Counted from the first letter of the stretch, positions 19,102-29,155 are shown. The stretch is DNA of 64,000 nt from Parendozoicomonas haliclonae (GCF_900174585.1 NZ_FWPT01000006.1:186001-250000), one strand, 5' to 3'. Translations and numbers: made by a program. The notes: generated from the sequence alone by a model not told the origin.

Positions 19102-21354
19102 TCACATATTCACTTCGATCTTATCGACCTTCTGGAAACCACGGGGCAGCTTGTTGCCACGGCGGCCACGTTCACCACGATAGTGATCAAGGTCTACTGG
19201 CTTAAGCGTCAGATGACGTTTGCCAGCAAAGACTGTCAGGCTTTGTTCGGCACTGATCACCTGCATGGCAACCATAAACTCTTCGCGGGCGGCAGCGCGT
19301 GCCGATGGAATGCTGATCAGCTTGTTGCCCTTGCCGCGGGACATAACCGGCAGATCCTTCAGAGGGAACAGCAACATGCGGCCTTCATTGCTGATGGAGA
19401 TCACAAACTGATTCTCGGCATCCTCAACCTTCACCGGATGCATAACCCGGGAGAACTTCGGTAGAGTCAGAGTTGTCTTCCCCGCTTTCTGGCGAGACAC
19501 CATATCCCCAAAGGTGGTCACGAAACCGTAGCCTGCATCACTGGCCAGCAGGTAATGAGCCTTCTCATCATCGATAATCGCAGCCTCAAACACCGAGCCA
19601 GCCGGAGGGTTTACCCTTCCGGTTAACGGCTCGCCCTGGCTTCTGGCTGATGGCAGAGTATGGGTCGCGATGGTGTAGGTTCGGCCGGTGGAGTCGAAGA
19701 AGATCGTTGGCTGGTTACTGCGGCCTTTGGCGATAAAGCCGAGCTTGTCACCGGATTTGTAGCTGAGTTTCTCGGCTTCGATATCGTGGCCCTTGGCGGC
19801 ACGTACCCAGCCCTTCTCGGACATAACCACAGTAATCGGGTCGGCAGTCATCAGCTCGGTTTCGGACAGCGCCTGAGCTTCCTGACGCTGAACGATTTTT
19901 GAACGACGCTCATCACCATACTGCTCGGCATCCGCCATGATCTCTTTCTTGATCACAGTCTTCAGACGACGGTCAGAAGCCAGAGTCTTCTCCAGATAAT
20001 CACGTTCTTTGTTCAGTTCATCCTGCTCAGCACGCAGCTTCTGTTCTTCCAGGCGGGCAAGATGACGCAGTTTGAGTTCCAGAATGGCTTCGGCCTGACG
20101 GTCGCTCAAGCTGAAGCGTTCCATCAGTACGGCTTTTGGATTGTCTTCGTGGCGGATGATCTCGATGACTTCGTCAATATTGAGGAAGGCGACGATCAAA
20201 CCATCAAGCAGGTGCAGACGACCAAGCACCTTGTCCAGACGGTGCTGTAGACGACGGGTGACAGTGGTCTGACGATAGCTCAGCCACTCGCGCAGCATAG
20301 TATCGAGAGACTTCACCTGTGGGCGGCCATCAATACCGATCATATTCATGTTTACACGGTAAGTGCGCTCAAGATCGGTGGTGGCGAACAGGTGGTTCAT
20401 CAGCTGATCCACATCTACACGGTTGGAGCGTGGAGTGATCACCAGACGGGTAGGGTTTTCGTGGTCAGATTCATCACGGAGATCGGCAACCATTGGCAGC
20501 TTTTTCTTCTGCATCTGGTCGGCGATCTGTTCCAGAATTTTGGCACCGGAAACCTGATGAGGCAGGGCGGTAATAATGATATCGCCCTGTTCCTTGATGT
20601 AGACCGCACGCATACGCAGGCTGCCGCGGCCGGTTGAGTACATCTTGCGGATATCTTCAGGAGAGGTAATCAGCTCGGCATCGGTCGGGAAGTCCGGCCC
20701 TGTGATATGTTCACAGATCTCCTCAAGGGACGCTTTCGGGTTATCCAGCAAATGAACACAAGCTGCGGCGACTTCCTTCAGGTTGTGCGGCGGTACATCG
20801 GTCGCCATACCGACGGCAATGCCGGTGGTGCCGTTCAGCAGCAGGTTTGGCAGACGCGCCGGCAAAGTGGCTGGTTCATCCAGGGTGCCATCAAAGTTTG
20901 GCAGCCAGTCGACAGTGCCTTGGCCCAGTTCGCCCAGCAGCACATCGGCATATTTGCCCAGACGTGCTTCGGTATAACGCATGGCGGCGAAAGATTTCGG
21001 ATCGTCCGCCGAGCCCCAGTTGCCCTGACCATCGACCAGCGGATATCGGTAAGAGAATGGCTGAGCCATCAATACCATCGCCTCATAACAGGCGCTGTCA
21101 CCGTGAGGATGGTATTTACCCAGCACGTCACCGACGGTACGGGCCGATTTCTTGTACTTGGCGGTGTTCTTCAGGCCAAGCTCGCTCATGGCGTAAACAA
21201 TACGACGCTGAACCGGTTTGAGGCCGTCACCGATGTGCGGGAGGGCCCGGTCCAGAATGACGTACATGGAATAATTCAGGTAGGCCATTTCGGTATAGGC
21301 CTTGAGCGACTGGCGTTCTACACCGTCATCGCCAATTACAATCTGGTCCGTCAT
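19102..21354 (-). CDS. parC: DNA topoisomerase IV subunit A
   Basis: This 750-residue type II topoisomerase subunit decatenates chromosomes together with ParE. The breakage-reunion domain has [32 protein letters not shown] and the catalytic tyrosine in [10 protein letters not shown] (Tyr127). The C-terminal part contains degenerate GyrA-type blades. Quinolone-determining positions are Ser87 and Glu91, the wild-type residues. A TTG 33 bases upstream (21387) would add 11 residues; 21354 is preferred because it is ATG and gives the same Ser87/Glu91 numbering as P. aeruginosa ParC. parE is not adjacent. Confidence 0.95.
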   Translation of the reverse strand: MTDQIVIGDDGVERQSLKAYTEMAYLNYSMYVILDRALPHIGDGLKPVQRRIVYAMSELGLKNTAKYKKSARTVGDVLGKYHPHGDSACYEAMVLMAQPFSYRYPLVDGQGNWGSADDPKSFAAMRYTEARLGKYADVLLGELGQGTVDWLPNFDGTLDEPATLPARLPNLLLNGTTGIAVGMATDVPPHNLKEVAAACVHLLDNPKASLEEICEHITGPDFPTDAELITSPEDIRKMYSTGRGSLRMRAVYIKEQGDIIITALPHQVSGAKILEQIADQMQKKKLPMVADLRDESDHENPTRLVITPRSNRVDVDQLMNHLFATTDLERTYRVNMNMIGIDGRPQVKSLDTMLREWLSYRQTTVTRRLQHRLDKVLGRLHLLDGLIVAFLNIDEVIEIIRHEDNPKAVLMERFSLSDRQAEAILELKLRHLARLEEQKLRAEQDELNKERDYLEKTLASDRRLKTVIKKEIMADAEQYGDERRSKIVQRQEAQALSETELMTADPITVVMSEKGWVRAAKGHDIEAEKLSYKSGDKLGFIAKGRSNQPTIFFDSTGRTYTIATHTLPSARSQGEPLTGRVNPPAGSVFEAAIIDDEKAHYLLASDAGYGFVTTFGDMVSRQKAGKTTLTLPKFSRVMHPVKVEDAENQFVISISNEGRMLLFPLKDLPVMSRGKGNKLISIPSARAAAREEFMVAMQVISAEQSLTVFAGKRHLTLKPVDLDHYRGERGRRGNKLPRGFQKVDKIEVNM

Positions 21355-21578
21355 CAGGCTGTCCGTGGGGCTGTTAATTAATACCAATCACACTGGTACC
21401 AATAAAATTGCTGCGAATGTGTCAGGGTAGATAAGGAAACCGTGAACACAAACTTTTAACCGGTAAGTGTGCCAGCTCAGAAGAGTGCTGTCAGGCTCTG
21501 AGCGGGTAAATTTCCGGTTGGTAAAAAACTATCTGCTAATCTGGGACGCTCATCCAAAAGTCATCAGTAGGTAGCGAC

Positions 21579-23039
21579 ATGGGCAAGAGCACCAGGTGGT
21601 CTATTCCTTCAGGCTTTGCATTGCGGGTTTTATTACTTGGAGCTTTGGTTCTGTTGACGGGGATGAAGGATACCGGTCCTGGCTCAGTCCCTCCGTCGGG
21701 TGCGGGAGCTGGCCAGTCGAAAGCCCAGACCTCTGGGCAAGAAAGCTATAAGGTTCGGGACATTAAGCGAAGCAGCCTGCCAGCACCTATTCCCTATCTG
21801 TTAAAAAGCCGCTGCCTGCATTGCGTGGGGTTGGCAGGGGAATATCTGTTCTCCCGCGCTGCCGGTTACCATTTCAGCCTGAAAGGTGTGGCCACAGGGA
21901 AGCATTACCAGTTCAGTTTCTACCCGCTGCCGGATAAAGATGCTTTTCTGGGCGAGCTGGGACGCATTAGGGGGCCGGGAGGGCGGGAGTTCCTGGCCTA
22001 CTTTGTTATGGAACAAAAGAACGTGAAGGATCAACAGACAGGGCCATTGCAGCAAACCATCAGCGTGTATGCCGTTCCCTATACCAGAAAGCTGGAGCCC
22101 AACCTGCGGTTGAATGATTGCCAGTTCGTTGTGAATGCGACCTTCCGTCCCGTAAGAGATACGGGGGGCAGACCCAGGTACATGCGTATAAGTCTCAGGA
22201 TGGAGAGAAGCGGTAAAGCCCGGCTGATGCAGGATGCCGGGAGTTTTTTGGAGAGTGAAAGCACCGGTACATCGGTCAAGGATGTCACAATTCCTGATTC
22301 CCTTGGTATACCCGTCTTATGGCCGGATTTCACTCGGTTAGGATATGAAAATGGTATTTATATGCTCCCCAATCGGAATGCTCTGCGTGATCTGCTGATG
22401 GATCATTTGAAGAAGGTCTATGGAAACAAAACTATTGAGCAGGTTCGAGAGGAATATAAGACCGAGACTGATGAGCCTGATTTGCTCAACCTGTTTACCA
22501 GTCTCCAGGCGTATAACCATCAGCTGTCATTTCTGACCTTCCCTGAAAATAGAGAACCGACACCGGTGCAACTTGATTGGCACAATGCGCATCATCAAAT
22601 TCCACAAGGTGGCAAAAACAGTCCGACAGTCGCCCGCAAAGCGCAGCGCAAGAAATCCTCTCTGGCAAGGCCGGTTTTGAAGAGGTATGGCGGGGAACAG
22701 AAGGTGGCCACAGAGGCAGAAGGGAAACCCTTCCAGATGCTGGATGATAAAACGGTGAAGCAGCTTGAGAGAAAGGTTCAGGGGAAATTCAACAGGGGTA
22801 TGGATGGCTATCAAGCCTATGCTGAAGCCATAAATGAGTTAGGGCTCCCGGAAGCAGAATTGCTGAGTGAGTCCCATCTGGTCATCAAGGAAAAGATGCA
22901 GGAAATGGCGGATACCCATGCGGATTTTCTGGCCTCAAAGCGAGGTGGTAAACGCCCAAAAGCCAGAACTAAAAGTGGCACTCTGACAATTCAGAATGAG
23001 ACTGGCGGGTTTAAGCTGACGATTCAGAAAACCCGCTGA
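21579..23039 (+). CDS. Unrecognised exported or membrane-anchored protein, 486 aa
   Basis: I do not recognise this protein. Residues 12-30 form a hydrophobic signal or anchor (SGFALRVLLLGALVLLTGM) with no lipobox cysteine, followed by a Gly/Pro/Ser-rich linker to about residue 50. A globular part with one CLHC pair (about residues 80-83) and a second block (residues 230-330) follow. The last 130 residues are basic and Lys-rich (ARKAQRKKSS, RGGKRPKARTKSG). It diverges from parC across 224 bp and converges on the DUF1631 gene with 23 bp between stops. A host-facing or envelope role is possible but unsupported. Confidence 0.6.
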   Translation: MGKSTRWSIPSGFALRVLLLGALVLLTGMKDTGPGSVPPSGAGAGQSKAQTSGQESYKVRDIKRSSLPAPIPYLLKSRCLHCVGLAGEYLFSRAAGYHFSLKGVATGKHYQFSFYPLPDKDAFLGELGRIRGPGGREFLAYFVMEQKNVKDQQTGPLQQTISVYAVPYTRKLEPNLRLNDCQFVVNATFRPVRDTGGRPRYMRISLRMERSGKARLMQDAGSFLESESTGTSVKDVTIPDSLGIPVLWPDFTRLGYENGIYMLPNRNALRDLLMDHLKKVYGNKTIEQVREEYKTETDEPDLLNLFTSLQAYNHQLSFLTFPENREPTPVQLDWHNAHHQIPQGGKNSPTVARKAQRKKSSLARPVLKRYGGEQKVATEAEGKPFQMLDDKTVKQLERKVQGKFNRGMDGYQAYAEAINELGLPEAELLSESHLVIKEKMQEMADTHADFLASKRGGKRPKARTKSGTLTIQNETGGFKLTIQKTR

Positions 23040-23062
23040 TAGTCTTCACTCGCTGAGTGAGA

Positions 23063-25276
23063 TCAACGTTCGTTACGGCTCTGGAGGTCAATAATCACGG
23101 ACTCCAGGGCCCGATCAAACAGCACACCATCGTCAAGCTGGTTAATCACACCGTCTTTCAGGTTCCTGGCCAGCTCTTCTCTGGTTTTCTCGGCGATCTT
23201 CATACCGGCACGGTTTACAAAGATATAGGTGTCAGTGGCTTTGATAATCGCAGCAAGACGACAGCGTACCTTTGATTCCTGCTCTCTTGATTCAAACCAG
23301 CAACCGGTTCTCAGGCGGTCTACCTGATTCAGGAAGAACTTATCTTCCGATGTCAGCTGAACCACATTATCAGGAGTGGCTTCCTCCTCAACAGGTTGTT
23401 CAACTGCGATAGGCTCTGGGTTCTGCTCTACAGGTGCAGGCTTACGGGCATCCTGCAGTCTCTGCACATAGAAGGCTTTGAGATTGGCAAACAGTTCTTT
23501 CTGCAGGAACGGATCAAACGATATTTCTGCCAGACCAGTCTGGAGACGCTTGCCTAAAACCGGGGTTAACCTGACCAATTTGTGTTGGTTCTCTTTATCC
23601 AACGATGCCGTTGCACTCCAGATAAGATCACGGGCAGTGGTCAGTACGCTCTTCCACTCTTCACTCTTGCCGCCCTGATTAATAAGGGTCAGGAACAGAA
23701 CCCGGTTCCAGCCTTCATCAATAATACGGGCAACAGGCTCAGGCAGTGTTTTGCCACCGGTCAGCTTGTGCAGGGTTTTCTCAACCAGCTTGTTGGCCTG
23801 CTCTGAACGGGCCTTGCCTTTGGCGGCTTCCAGTGTTCTTTTTTCAAGAATCTCTGCCCGACGCTGCTCACCCTGAATAAAGGCCGAGAAGTCTGTCAGC
23901 AGAGTTTCAAAGATGGCCGTGTCCGCCTCAAAGTCATTGAGGACAGAGCGCACGACACCCTGAATCTTTTTGTAGAGTGGATCCTGACCATTACCCTGCC
24001 AGCCCAGAGCTGCCATCGCCATTTCATTTAACAGGCGACGAGCCGGGTGGTTTTTGTTGTTGAAGAAGGTCCGGTCGGTAACGGCAACCTTAATAATCGG
24101 AATCTGCAACTGACCAAGCAGAACTTTCATCTCGGCCGGAAGGCTGCGGTCTTCGAGAATAAACTCGAACAGCATGGTCACCAGATTCATAACATCTTCT
24201 TCCGGCTGTGCGACGGAAGACTGCTGGTCTGGTGTGATACCGGTTTTGGCTGACACAACATCCGCATGTTCGAGCGCGGAACGCTGGTTTTCCAGAATCT
24301 GGGTTTGCTGATGCTGCAGCTGGGAGAGCATGCCCATCAGGTCAGACATATTGGTCTGTTGTGGACGTGGCTGAGGAACAGCCGCTTCACTATTCCCAGG
24401 CAGCATCTGCTGCTGGTTGTGCAGCAGAGTACGCAGGGTCGGAAGGATCTCTTCTTCCGGTAGATTATTCAGCACACCACTTTGTTCCTGTGGGGCGCTT
24501 TGATTCTGAGGGACACTTGGATTCTGAGCTGGTGCCGGTTGTCTCTTTGTGGTGTTGTTCTGCTGCAGGGATGGAAGAATGTTCTCATCAATAAGCAGTT
24601 GGTTGGCCGCATCATAGACTGGCGACAACTGTTTAACGACGTGGTTCTCAAACAGCTTAAAGATAATGAGCTTGTTCTTGAGGCTGTTTTTTGCGTCTTC
24701 TGCTTCACCGTCCAGAGAGTTGGCCGCGTGTACAAAAGCGGAACAAAGAGTGTCGGGGCCAAGCGGGTTGTTATCGTTATAAACCTTGGTGGAAACCAGA
24801 CTGTCCATTCTGAGTGACAGGTACTGAATGCTTTCCCCGTAGCTCTGATTGGCCTTGGTAATGATGCTGCTGACAGCCAGCTTCTCTTCCAGTTCGTTTT
24901 CCTGAACCAGTGAGAGGCTGTCCATATCCCAGCTGCCTTCGGCTTCGGATTCATCCAGCTGGGGATTAACCAAAACTTCAAAGCCGTCTTTCAGCTTCTG
25001 CTCAAAACTGGTTTCAACAACATGTTTTTTCAGGCGCAGCTGACGCAGAAAACTGAAATAACGTTCCTGTTCCTTTTCGCCGGAAGCATTGGAGTAAAGG
25101 TCGAAAAATTTATCGTCGGCTTTTTCAAAGAAGGTGTTGAGGCTGGTGCGCAGCTCGCGAACCGCCAGATCCTGAACCCGAAGAAGAGCCGCAGGAACAG
25201 CGACACGTTTGCGTCTGGCTGCGATATTCTCTTTCTTGTTCTGTATCAGAGAGACGACAGTTGAAGTCTCGGACAT
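23063..25276 (-). CDS. DUF1631 family protein
   Basis: A 737-residue cytoplasmic protein of the DUF1631 family found in Pseudomonas and relatives; function not established. The N-terminal third is helical and charged. A Gln/Pro-rich linker spans about residues 245-320 (QQNNTTKRQPAPAQNP and after). A helical middle and a short C-terminal domain (RLRTGCWFESREQESKVRCRLAAIIK, then YIFVNRAGMKI) follow; the end is beta-rich like small PilZ-type barrels. Start: TTG at 25282 lies only 3 bases from AGGGGG, while ATG at 25276 has 9, so ATG was chosen. A 58-residue gene on the same strand lies 115 bp upstream. Confidence 0.8.
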   Translation of the reverse strand: MSETSTVVSLIQNKKENIAARRKRVAVPAALLRVQDLAVRELRTSLNTFFEKADDKFFDLYSNASGEKEQERYFSFLRQLRLKKHVVETSFEQKLKDGFEVLVNPQLDESEAEGSWDMDSLSLVQENELEEKLAVSSIITKANQSYGESIQYLSLRMDSLVSTKVYNDNNPLGPDTLCSAFVHAANSLDGEAEDAKNSLKNKLIIFKLFENHVVKQLSPVYDAANQLLIDENILPSLQQNNTTKRQPAPAQNPSVPQNQSAPQEQSGVLNNLPEEEILPTLRTLLHNQQQMLPGNSEAAVPQPRPQQTNMSDLMGMLSQLQHQQTQILENQRSALEHADVVSAKTGITPDQQSSVAQPEEDVMNLVTMLFEFILEDRSLPAEMKVLLGQLQIPIIKVAVTDRTFFNNKNHPARRLLNEMAMAALGWQGNGQDPLYKKIQGVVRSVLNDFEADTAIFETLLTDFSAFIQGEQRRAEILEKRTLEAAKGKARSEQANKLVEKTLHKLTGGKTLPEPVARIIDEGWNRVLFLTLINQGGKSEEWKSVLTTARDLIWSATASLDKENQHKLVRLTPVLGKRLQTGLAEISFDPFLQKELFANLKAFYVQRLQDARKPAPVEQNPEPIAVEQPVEEEATPDNVVQLTSEDKFFLNQVDRLRTGCWFESREQESKVRCRLAAIIKATDTYIFVNRAGMKIAEKTREELARNLKDGVINQLDDGVLFDRALESVIIDLQSRNER

Positions 25277-25391
25277 AAGCAAACACCCCCTAGCCTATGG
25301 AGACAGTATGCACATATCGGAAATGGCAGACTAGAGGGGGCTACGAGACTTTTGTCACAGACCGGAGCCAGGAAAAGTCGACTGGTTCGCG

Positions 25392-25568
25392 TTACCAGTC
25401 AAAGTCGAGGTCATCCATATCCAGCAATTCTTTCAAACGCCGGCGTTCAAGGATCAGGTCGGCTTTCTTGCGCTTGCGCTCATATTCTTCATAGCGCAGT
25501 CGCTGTAGTTCCCGACGGCCGACCTCTTCGGCTTCAAAGTTTTCATAAAGGGCTCTGCTATCTTGCAT
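25392..25568 (-). CDS. Small, highly charged 58-residue protein
   Basis: The ATG complementary to 25566-25568 opens a 58-codon frame ending in TAA (25392-25394). The product (MQDSRALYENFEAEEVGRRE, a long Arg/Lys/Glu helix, and the acidic end MDDLDFDW) looks like one continuous charged helix. GGGTGA precedes the start by 6 bases. Its charged-helix style and size recall the PA3496-type small proteins of Pseudomonas, a tentative likeness only. It lies upstream of the DUF1631 gene on the same strand and may share a transcript. Confidence 0.6.
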   Translation of the reverse strand: MQDSRALYENFEAEEVGRRELQRLRYEEYERKRKKADLILERRRLKELLDMDDLDFDW

Positions 25569-25814
25569 GACAATTCACCCGTGGAAATGAAATAAACCGA
25601 AACGAACTCTCAGACAAAAATATGAACGGGTAAATAGAATTTTTTTTGTGGTGATGATTAAAGAAAATGATCGGGATAAATAATGAGCTGCATAGCCTTT
25701 AGGCGCTAATAAAAGGCTCTGGTAATTATAGTAAGTTGTATCAGTGCTTGCGCCTCCGATGGTAGGAGTGAAACAATCTCCTTTGCCATACAGACAAGGT
25801 CTGGAAAGCATCAC

Positions 25815-26894
25815 ATGCTGATAAAAGAAGAACGATCAAACAGAACAATTGCCGGTATTTTTGTACGGGGATGTCTGGCCGGTTATATCGGTCAGGGGCA
25901 TGACCCGGAACGGCTGTTAGAACAGTGTGATATTGATACCGGAATCCTCGAGAGTCCGGGGTTGCGTGCCGAGCCTGAAGCCTACAGCAAACTGATCAGG
26001 GCACTCAGCACGGAGCTGGATGATGAATTCTTTGGCCTGTCCGGACAGCGTTGTCCACCGGGCGCATTCGCCATGATGGCCCGCGCCTGTATCACCAGTG
26101 CGACCTTGCAGGATGCTCTGCGCACCAGTTTCCGCTTCTTTCATATGGTGGCCCCCAGCGTTCAGTTTGCGCTCTCAGTTCAGGGCGAAGAGGCGGTTGT
26201 CACCGTCAATCATGTTTCCCCAGGCAGCCTGAGTGACCAGTTCCTGATAGAGTCTCTGTTTATCTGCCTGATTCGCTGGAGCAGCTGGAGTATTGATCGT
26301 CACCTGTTACTGAGTCGGGTTGATTTCTGCTGCCCTGAGCCTCGGGATGCCGATGAGTACAGCCTTCTGTTCCCCTGTTCACGCACGTATCAGCAGCCGG
26401 TTAATCGTATTGTCTTTGGTGCCCGTTATCTGCAGATGCCGATAGTGCAGGACGCGCGAACCCTGAACCTGTTTCTTGCTGAAGTACCAGGTAATCTGCT
26501 GACCCGTTATCGCCACGATGACAGCCTGACTGCCCAGATTAAACGTCGCCTATCTTCGACTCGTTACGATGAGCTGCCCTCTTTTGAAGAGATTGCCAGC
26601 CATATGAATATGTCCACCCAGACCCTTCGGCGCAGACTGAAGGCTGAAGGAAACTCCTATCGGGAGATTAAGGACAGTATTCGTCAGGATATCGCTATCT
26701 ATCATCTGTTACGTCAGGATCTGTCGATCAATGAGATTGCTGAACTGACTGGTTTTGCCGAACCCAGCACCTTCCATCGGGCCTTTAAAAAGTGGACCGG
26801 ACTGACGCCGGGAGCATGGCGGGAAGAGCGTTCTCAGCAACCTACTCGGGTAAATGATCCGGAACCTGCTTTAGGGTCTGTGGACATTTGTTGA
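25815..26894 (+). CDS. AraC-family transcriptional regulator with N-terminal ligand-binding domain
   Basis: A 359-residue regulator. Residues about 20-200 fit the Arabinose_bd-type sensor domain of OruR/ArgR-like AraC proteins. The C-terminal 100 residues hold two helix-turn-helices: FEEIASHMNMSTQTLRRRLKAEG and the AraC signature INEIAELTGFAEPSTFHRAFKKWTGLTPGAWR. Genes for acyl-CoA degradation lie further downstream, so a lipid or acyl ligand is possible but unproven. The last eight sense codons and the stop (from 26868) overlap a 270-base MITE-like repeat starting at 26871, so the natural C-terminus appears altered after the HTH domain. Confidence 0.87.
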   Translation: MLIKEERSNRTIAGIFVRGCLAGYIGQGHDPERLLEQCDIDTGILESPGLRAEPEAYSKLIRALSTELDDEFFGLSGQRCPPGAFAMMARACITSATLQDALRTSFRFFHMVAPSVQFALSVQGEEAVVTVNHVSPGSLSDQFLIESLFICLIRWSSWSIDRHLLLSRVDFCCPEPRDADEYSLLFPCSRTYQQPVNRIVFGARYLQMPIVQDARTLNLFLAEVPGNLLTRYRHDDSLTAQIKRRLSSTRYDELPSFEEIASHMNMSTQTLRRRLKAEGNSYREIKDSIRQDIAIYHLLRQDLSINEIAELTGFAEPSTFHRAFKKWTGLTPGAWREERSQQPTRVNDPEPALGSVDIC

Positions 26895-27140
26895 TGCGAC
26901 TCAGTGAGACTGTAAACGGCTTATCGTTAGAAAGGCTTGTGAAAATCGTAGTTGTTCTACATTAAACAAGTCTGACGCAGCGAGAAACCGTTTACAGCCT
27001 CACCCGAAGGGCTTTTCCGAGAGCTTCCATTGCGTTGTTGCAGCGATTTGAAAGAGAACCACTATTCCTTCATCACTGCGCCTAGCCCTGAAAGCTCTCG
27101 GAAAAGCTGAGTGCGATCAGCAAATGTCCACAGACCCTAA
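26871..27140. mobile_element. 270-bp MITE-like element with nested inverted repeats
   Basis: The two outer 34-base arms (26871-26904 and 27107-27140) are inverted copies matching at 30 of 34 positions, including an unbroken 20 bases from the ends. Each end reads ta-GGGTCTGTGGAC, so a TA target duplication is possible, as for IS630/mariner-type elements. Inside are two further hairpins: 26905-26921 with 26986-27002 (17 bases, two mismatches) and 27012-27026 with 27092-27106 (perfect 15 bases). No transposase is encoded. The left end lies inside the AraC reading frame. Confidence 0.8.
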
Positions 27141-27216
27141 GTCGTAAGTTTGTCTGCCCTTTCTTTCTTCGCAAAGGCAGGGTTAAACTGAAAGACCTTA
27201 AAAGGAGGGGAACGCC

Positions 27217-27714
27217 ATGATAAATAAAAAAAGCCCCGGCCCTGATCGTGATGACCATGGAACTGTTGCATCGCGCCATCAGGAACTTTTGGAGATGTAC
27301 CGCCACTCTGGCCAGACTCCTCAGGAGTTTGTCACTGACTGTTTGCAGAACCGCATGTTGTCCGGGGCTGATGCTCTGGAGCTGATGAGTGTTCTGACCT
27401 CAAAAACCACAACCCGCTCTTTTGCACTGGCTGATCTGACCGATGAGGAATTCTTCCGGATGGGTTTTTATGAAACCACCCGTGAAGATACCGAGAACAG
27501 CCCGATATTTATCATGCAGTTCAATAATGAACTGGTTGAACACTCTGAAGCCATTCAGACCATGCTGGAACAGTTCTCCCGTGATCTGGCTGAGCTGATT
27601 ACTGAAAAACAGGCGCAGGATGAGGTTGTCGTTGCAACCGACCCTGGTATCTCAAGAGAAGAGGCCATGAGTGCTGTTATGGCCACACTATCTTCTGACG
27701 CTGTCCGACACTGA
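27217..27714 (+). CDS. Unrecognised acidic 165-residue protein
   Basis: I do not recognise this protein. It is soluble, mostly helical in appearance, acidic, and has no signal peptide. Noticeable stretches are SRHQELLEMYRHSGQTPQEF and HSEAIQTMLEQFSRDLAELI. The start is secure: a strong aaaggagggg lies 6 bases before the ATG. It is 76 bp downstream of the MITE-like element and 137 bp upstream of the pentapeptide-repeat gene. Size and acidity would suit an adaptor or chaperone, but nothing in the sequence proves this. Confidence 0.6.
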   Translation: MINKKSPGPDRDDHGTVASRHQELLEMYRHSGQTPQEFVTDCLQNRMLSGADALELMSVLTSKTTTRSFALADLTDEEFFRMGFYETTREDTENSPIFIMQFNNELVEHSEAIQTMLEQFSRDLAELITEKQAQDEVVVATDPGISREEAMSAVMATLSSDAVRH

Positions 27715-27851
27715 TCCTTTCTATTAATGAGGGAGAGCTCTCTCCCTCGTTTCTCTTCTCTCCTCTCCACCCATCTCTCACTATCGCACCTAAAGAGCTA
27801 TAACTGTTCTTAGAGCTAAGGAAGCTCGGCCAGCACCAGGGAGAGGGAAAT

Positions 27852-29141
27852 ATGGCAATTCCAGGAGGTCCGAAACCGTCGGGGCCAACATCTGTGCAGC
27901 CTCCAGTGGGAACGCCGGAGGGTAGTAAGACAGATGGTGTTGAATCAGATAAGGCCGGATTGTTTGGTAATAAAACAGTCAAGACTGCCAGCCCGACCCT
28001 TAATGTATCAACAGCTCCTGTTGAGACTGCTCGGCCGCAGAAGAAATCACTCCTTGAAAGGATGGTCGCCGTTCGTTTTGTCGGCACCATCGTTAAGAAA
28101 ATTGTGGATTGGGCTATTAAGCATGACTTCTATCGGCCTAAATTTGCTGAAAAGCCTATGGGCGGGGATGAGCTGGTCAAGCAGTTGCAGGACCGGTCTT
28201 CCGAAAGTAATCCTGTCCGGCTGGATTTGCAGGGATTAAAGCTTCAGCATGGTGGTGATGCCAGTTCTGTGAAGGCTGATCTATTTCAATCGGCGACTGC
28301 ACAGCAGCCTCTTATTGTCAGGAATGTGGATTTCAGCGGTGCAGACCTGAGTGGGTTGGATCTCAGCAATGTGCAGTTTCAAAGCTGTGACTTCAGCCAT
28401 GCCAATCTGAGTGGCTGTAAAGTGAGCCAATCTTCTGATCAGTACCAGTGGGTGGGCTGTAGCTTTGATCATGCGAATCTGGAGTCAACGTCCTTCTCTG
28501 GTGCGAAAATCCGGAACTGTGATTTTTCCCATGCCAGTCTGAAGGACAGCACGTTGAAAGACTGTCACTTCAAGGAGTGTGGTAGTGATAAGAAAACCTC
28601 GTTGGAGCATGTCACGATTTCCGACTCAGATATGACAGGCCTACCTCTGGCTGGCGTTACCATGCTCTCAAGTCATATTGCTAATTCCAAACTGGAGAGC
28701 TTGCAGTTATCTGGGAGCTTGAATAATTCGACTCTGGATAATGTCAGCTTCACCCGCTATGCCTTGCCCCATGAATGGGCCGCCAGAGGGATCACATTTA
28801 AAAATATGGATATGGCGTTTAATCCAGCGGTGGATATTTATGATCCATCCAGTATCAGCTTTGCCAAGTTTTCTGGCTGTCTGTTTGAGAGCTGCAATGT
28901 CGCGATGAACAACCAGCACTATCTGATGAATAGCTGTACGTTTAATGATTGCCCCACACTGGCTATGGATCCGGGTTTTTCCACACAGGTGAAATATTGC
29001 CGGTTTAATTCCTGCCCGGATATACAGATTCAGTGGGGCAAGCTTTATGAGTTCAGTGGCAACCAGTTCAGAGATAGCTCAGTAAAGCCCGAAGATATTC
29101 CCCAGAAACGGGATTTCAGTAATAACGCCTTCCTTAAATAA
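27852..29141 (+). CDS. Pentapeptide-repeat protein
   Basis: A 429-residue protein with a Pro/Gly/Ser/Thr-rich disordered N-terminus (1-65), a basic amphipathic segment (66-100), then pentapeptide repeats from about residue 158 onward. The clearest run is VDFSGADLSGLDLSNVQF, then CDFSHANLSG, CSFDHANLES and CDFSHASLKD. Such A(D/N)LXX repeats fold into a right-handed quadrilateral beta helix. No signal peptide is present. Members act as gyrase-protecting DNA mimics, structural scaffolds or secreted effectors; parC is in the window but about 6 kb away. Interrupted, Cys-rich repeats and a disordered leader favour an effector or scaffold over a short Qnr-like protein, as inference. Confidence 0.78.
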   Translation: MAIPGGPKPSGPTSVQPPVGTPEGSKTDGVESDKAGLFGNKTVKTASPTLNVSTAPVETARPQKKSLLERMVAVRFVGTIVKKIVDWAIKHDFYRPKFAEKPMGGDELVKQLQDRSSESNPVRLDLQGLKLQHGGDASSVKADLFQSATAQQPLIVRNVDFSGADLSGLDLSNVQFQSCDFSHANLSGCKVSQSSDQYQWVGCSFDHANLESTSFSGAKIRNCDFSHASLKDSTLKDCHFKECGSDKKTSLEHVTISDSDMTGLPLAGVTMLSSHIANSKLESLQLSGSLNNSTLDNVSFTRYALPHEWAARGITFKNMDMAFNPAVDIYDPSSISFAKFSGCLFESCNVAMNNQHYLMNSCTFNDCPTLAMDPGFSTQVKYCRFNSCPDIQIQWGKLYEFSGNQFRDSSVKPEDIPQKRDFSNNAFLK

Positions 29142-29155
29142 TGGTGTTATGAAGC

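Noticed and set aside
25741-25800. G/C-rich paired segment before the AraC gene that resembled a riboswitch or hairpin
   Set aside because: Pairing is short and imperfect and no conserved riboswitch core could be matched.
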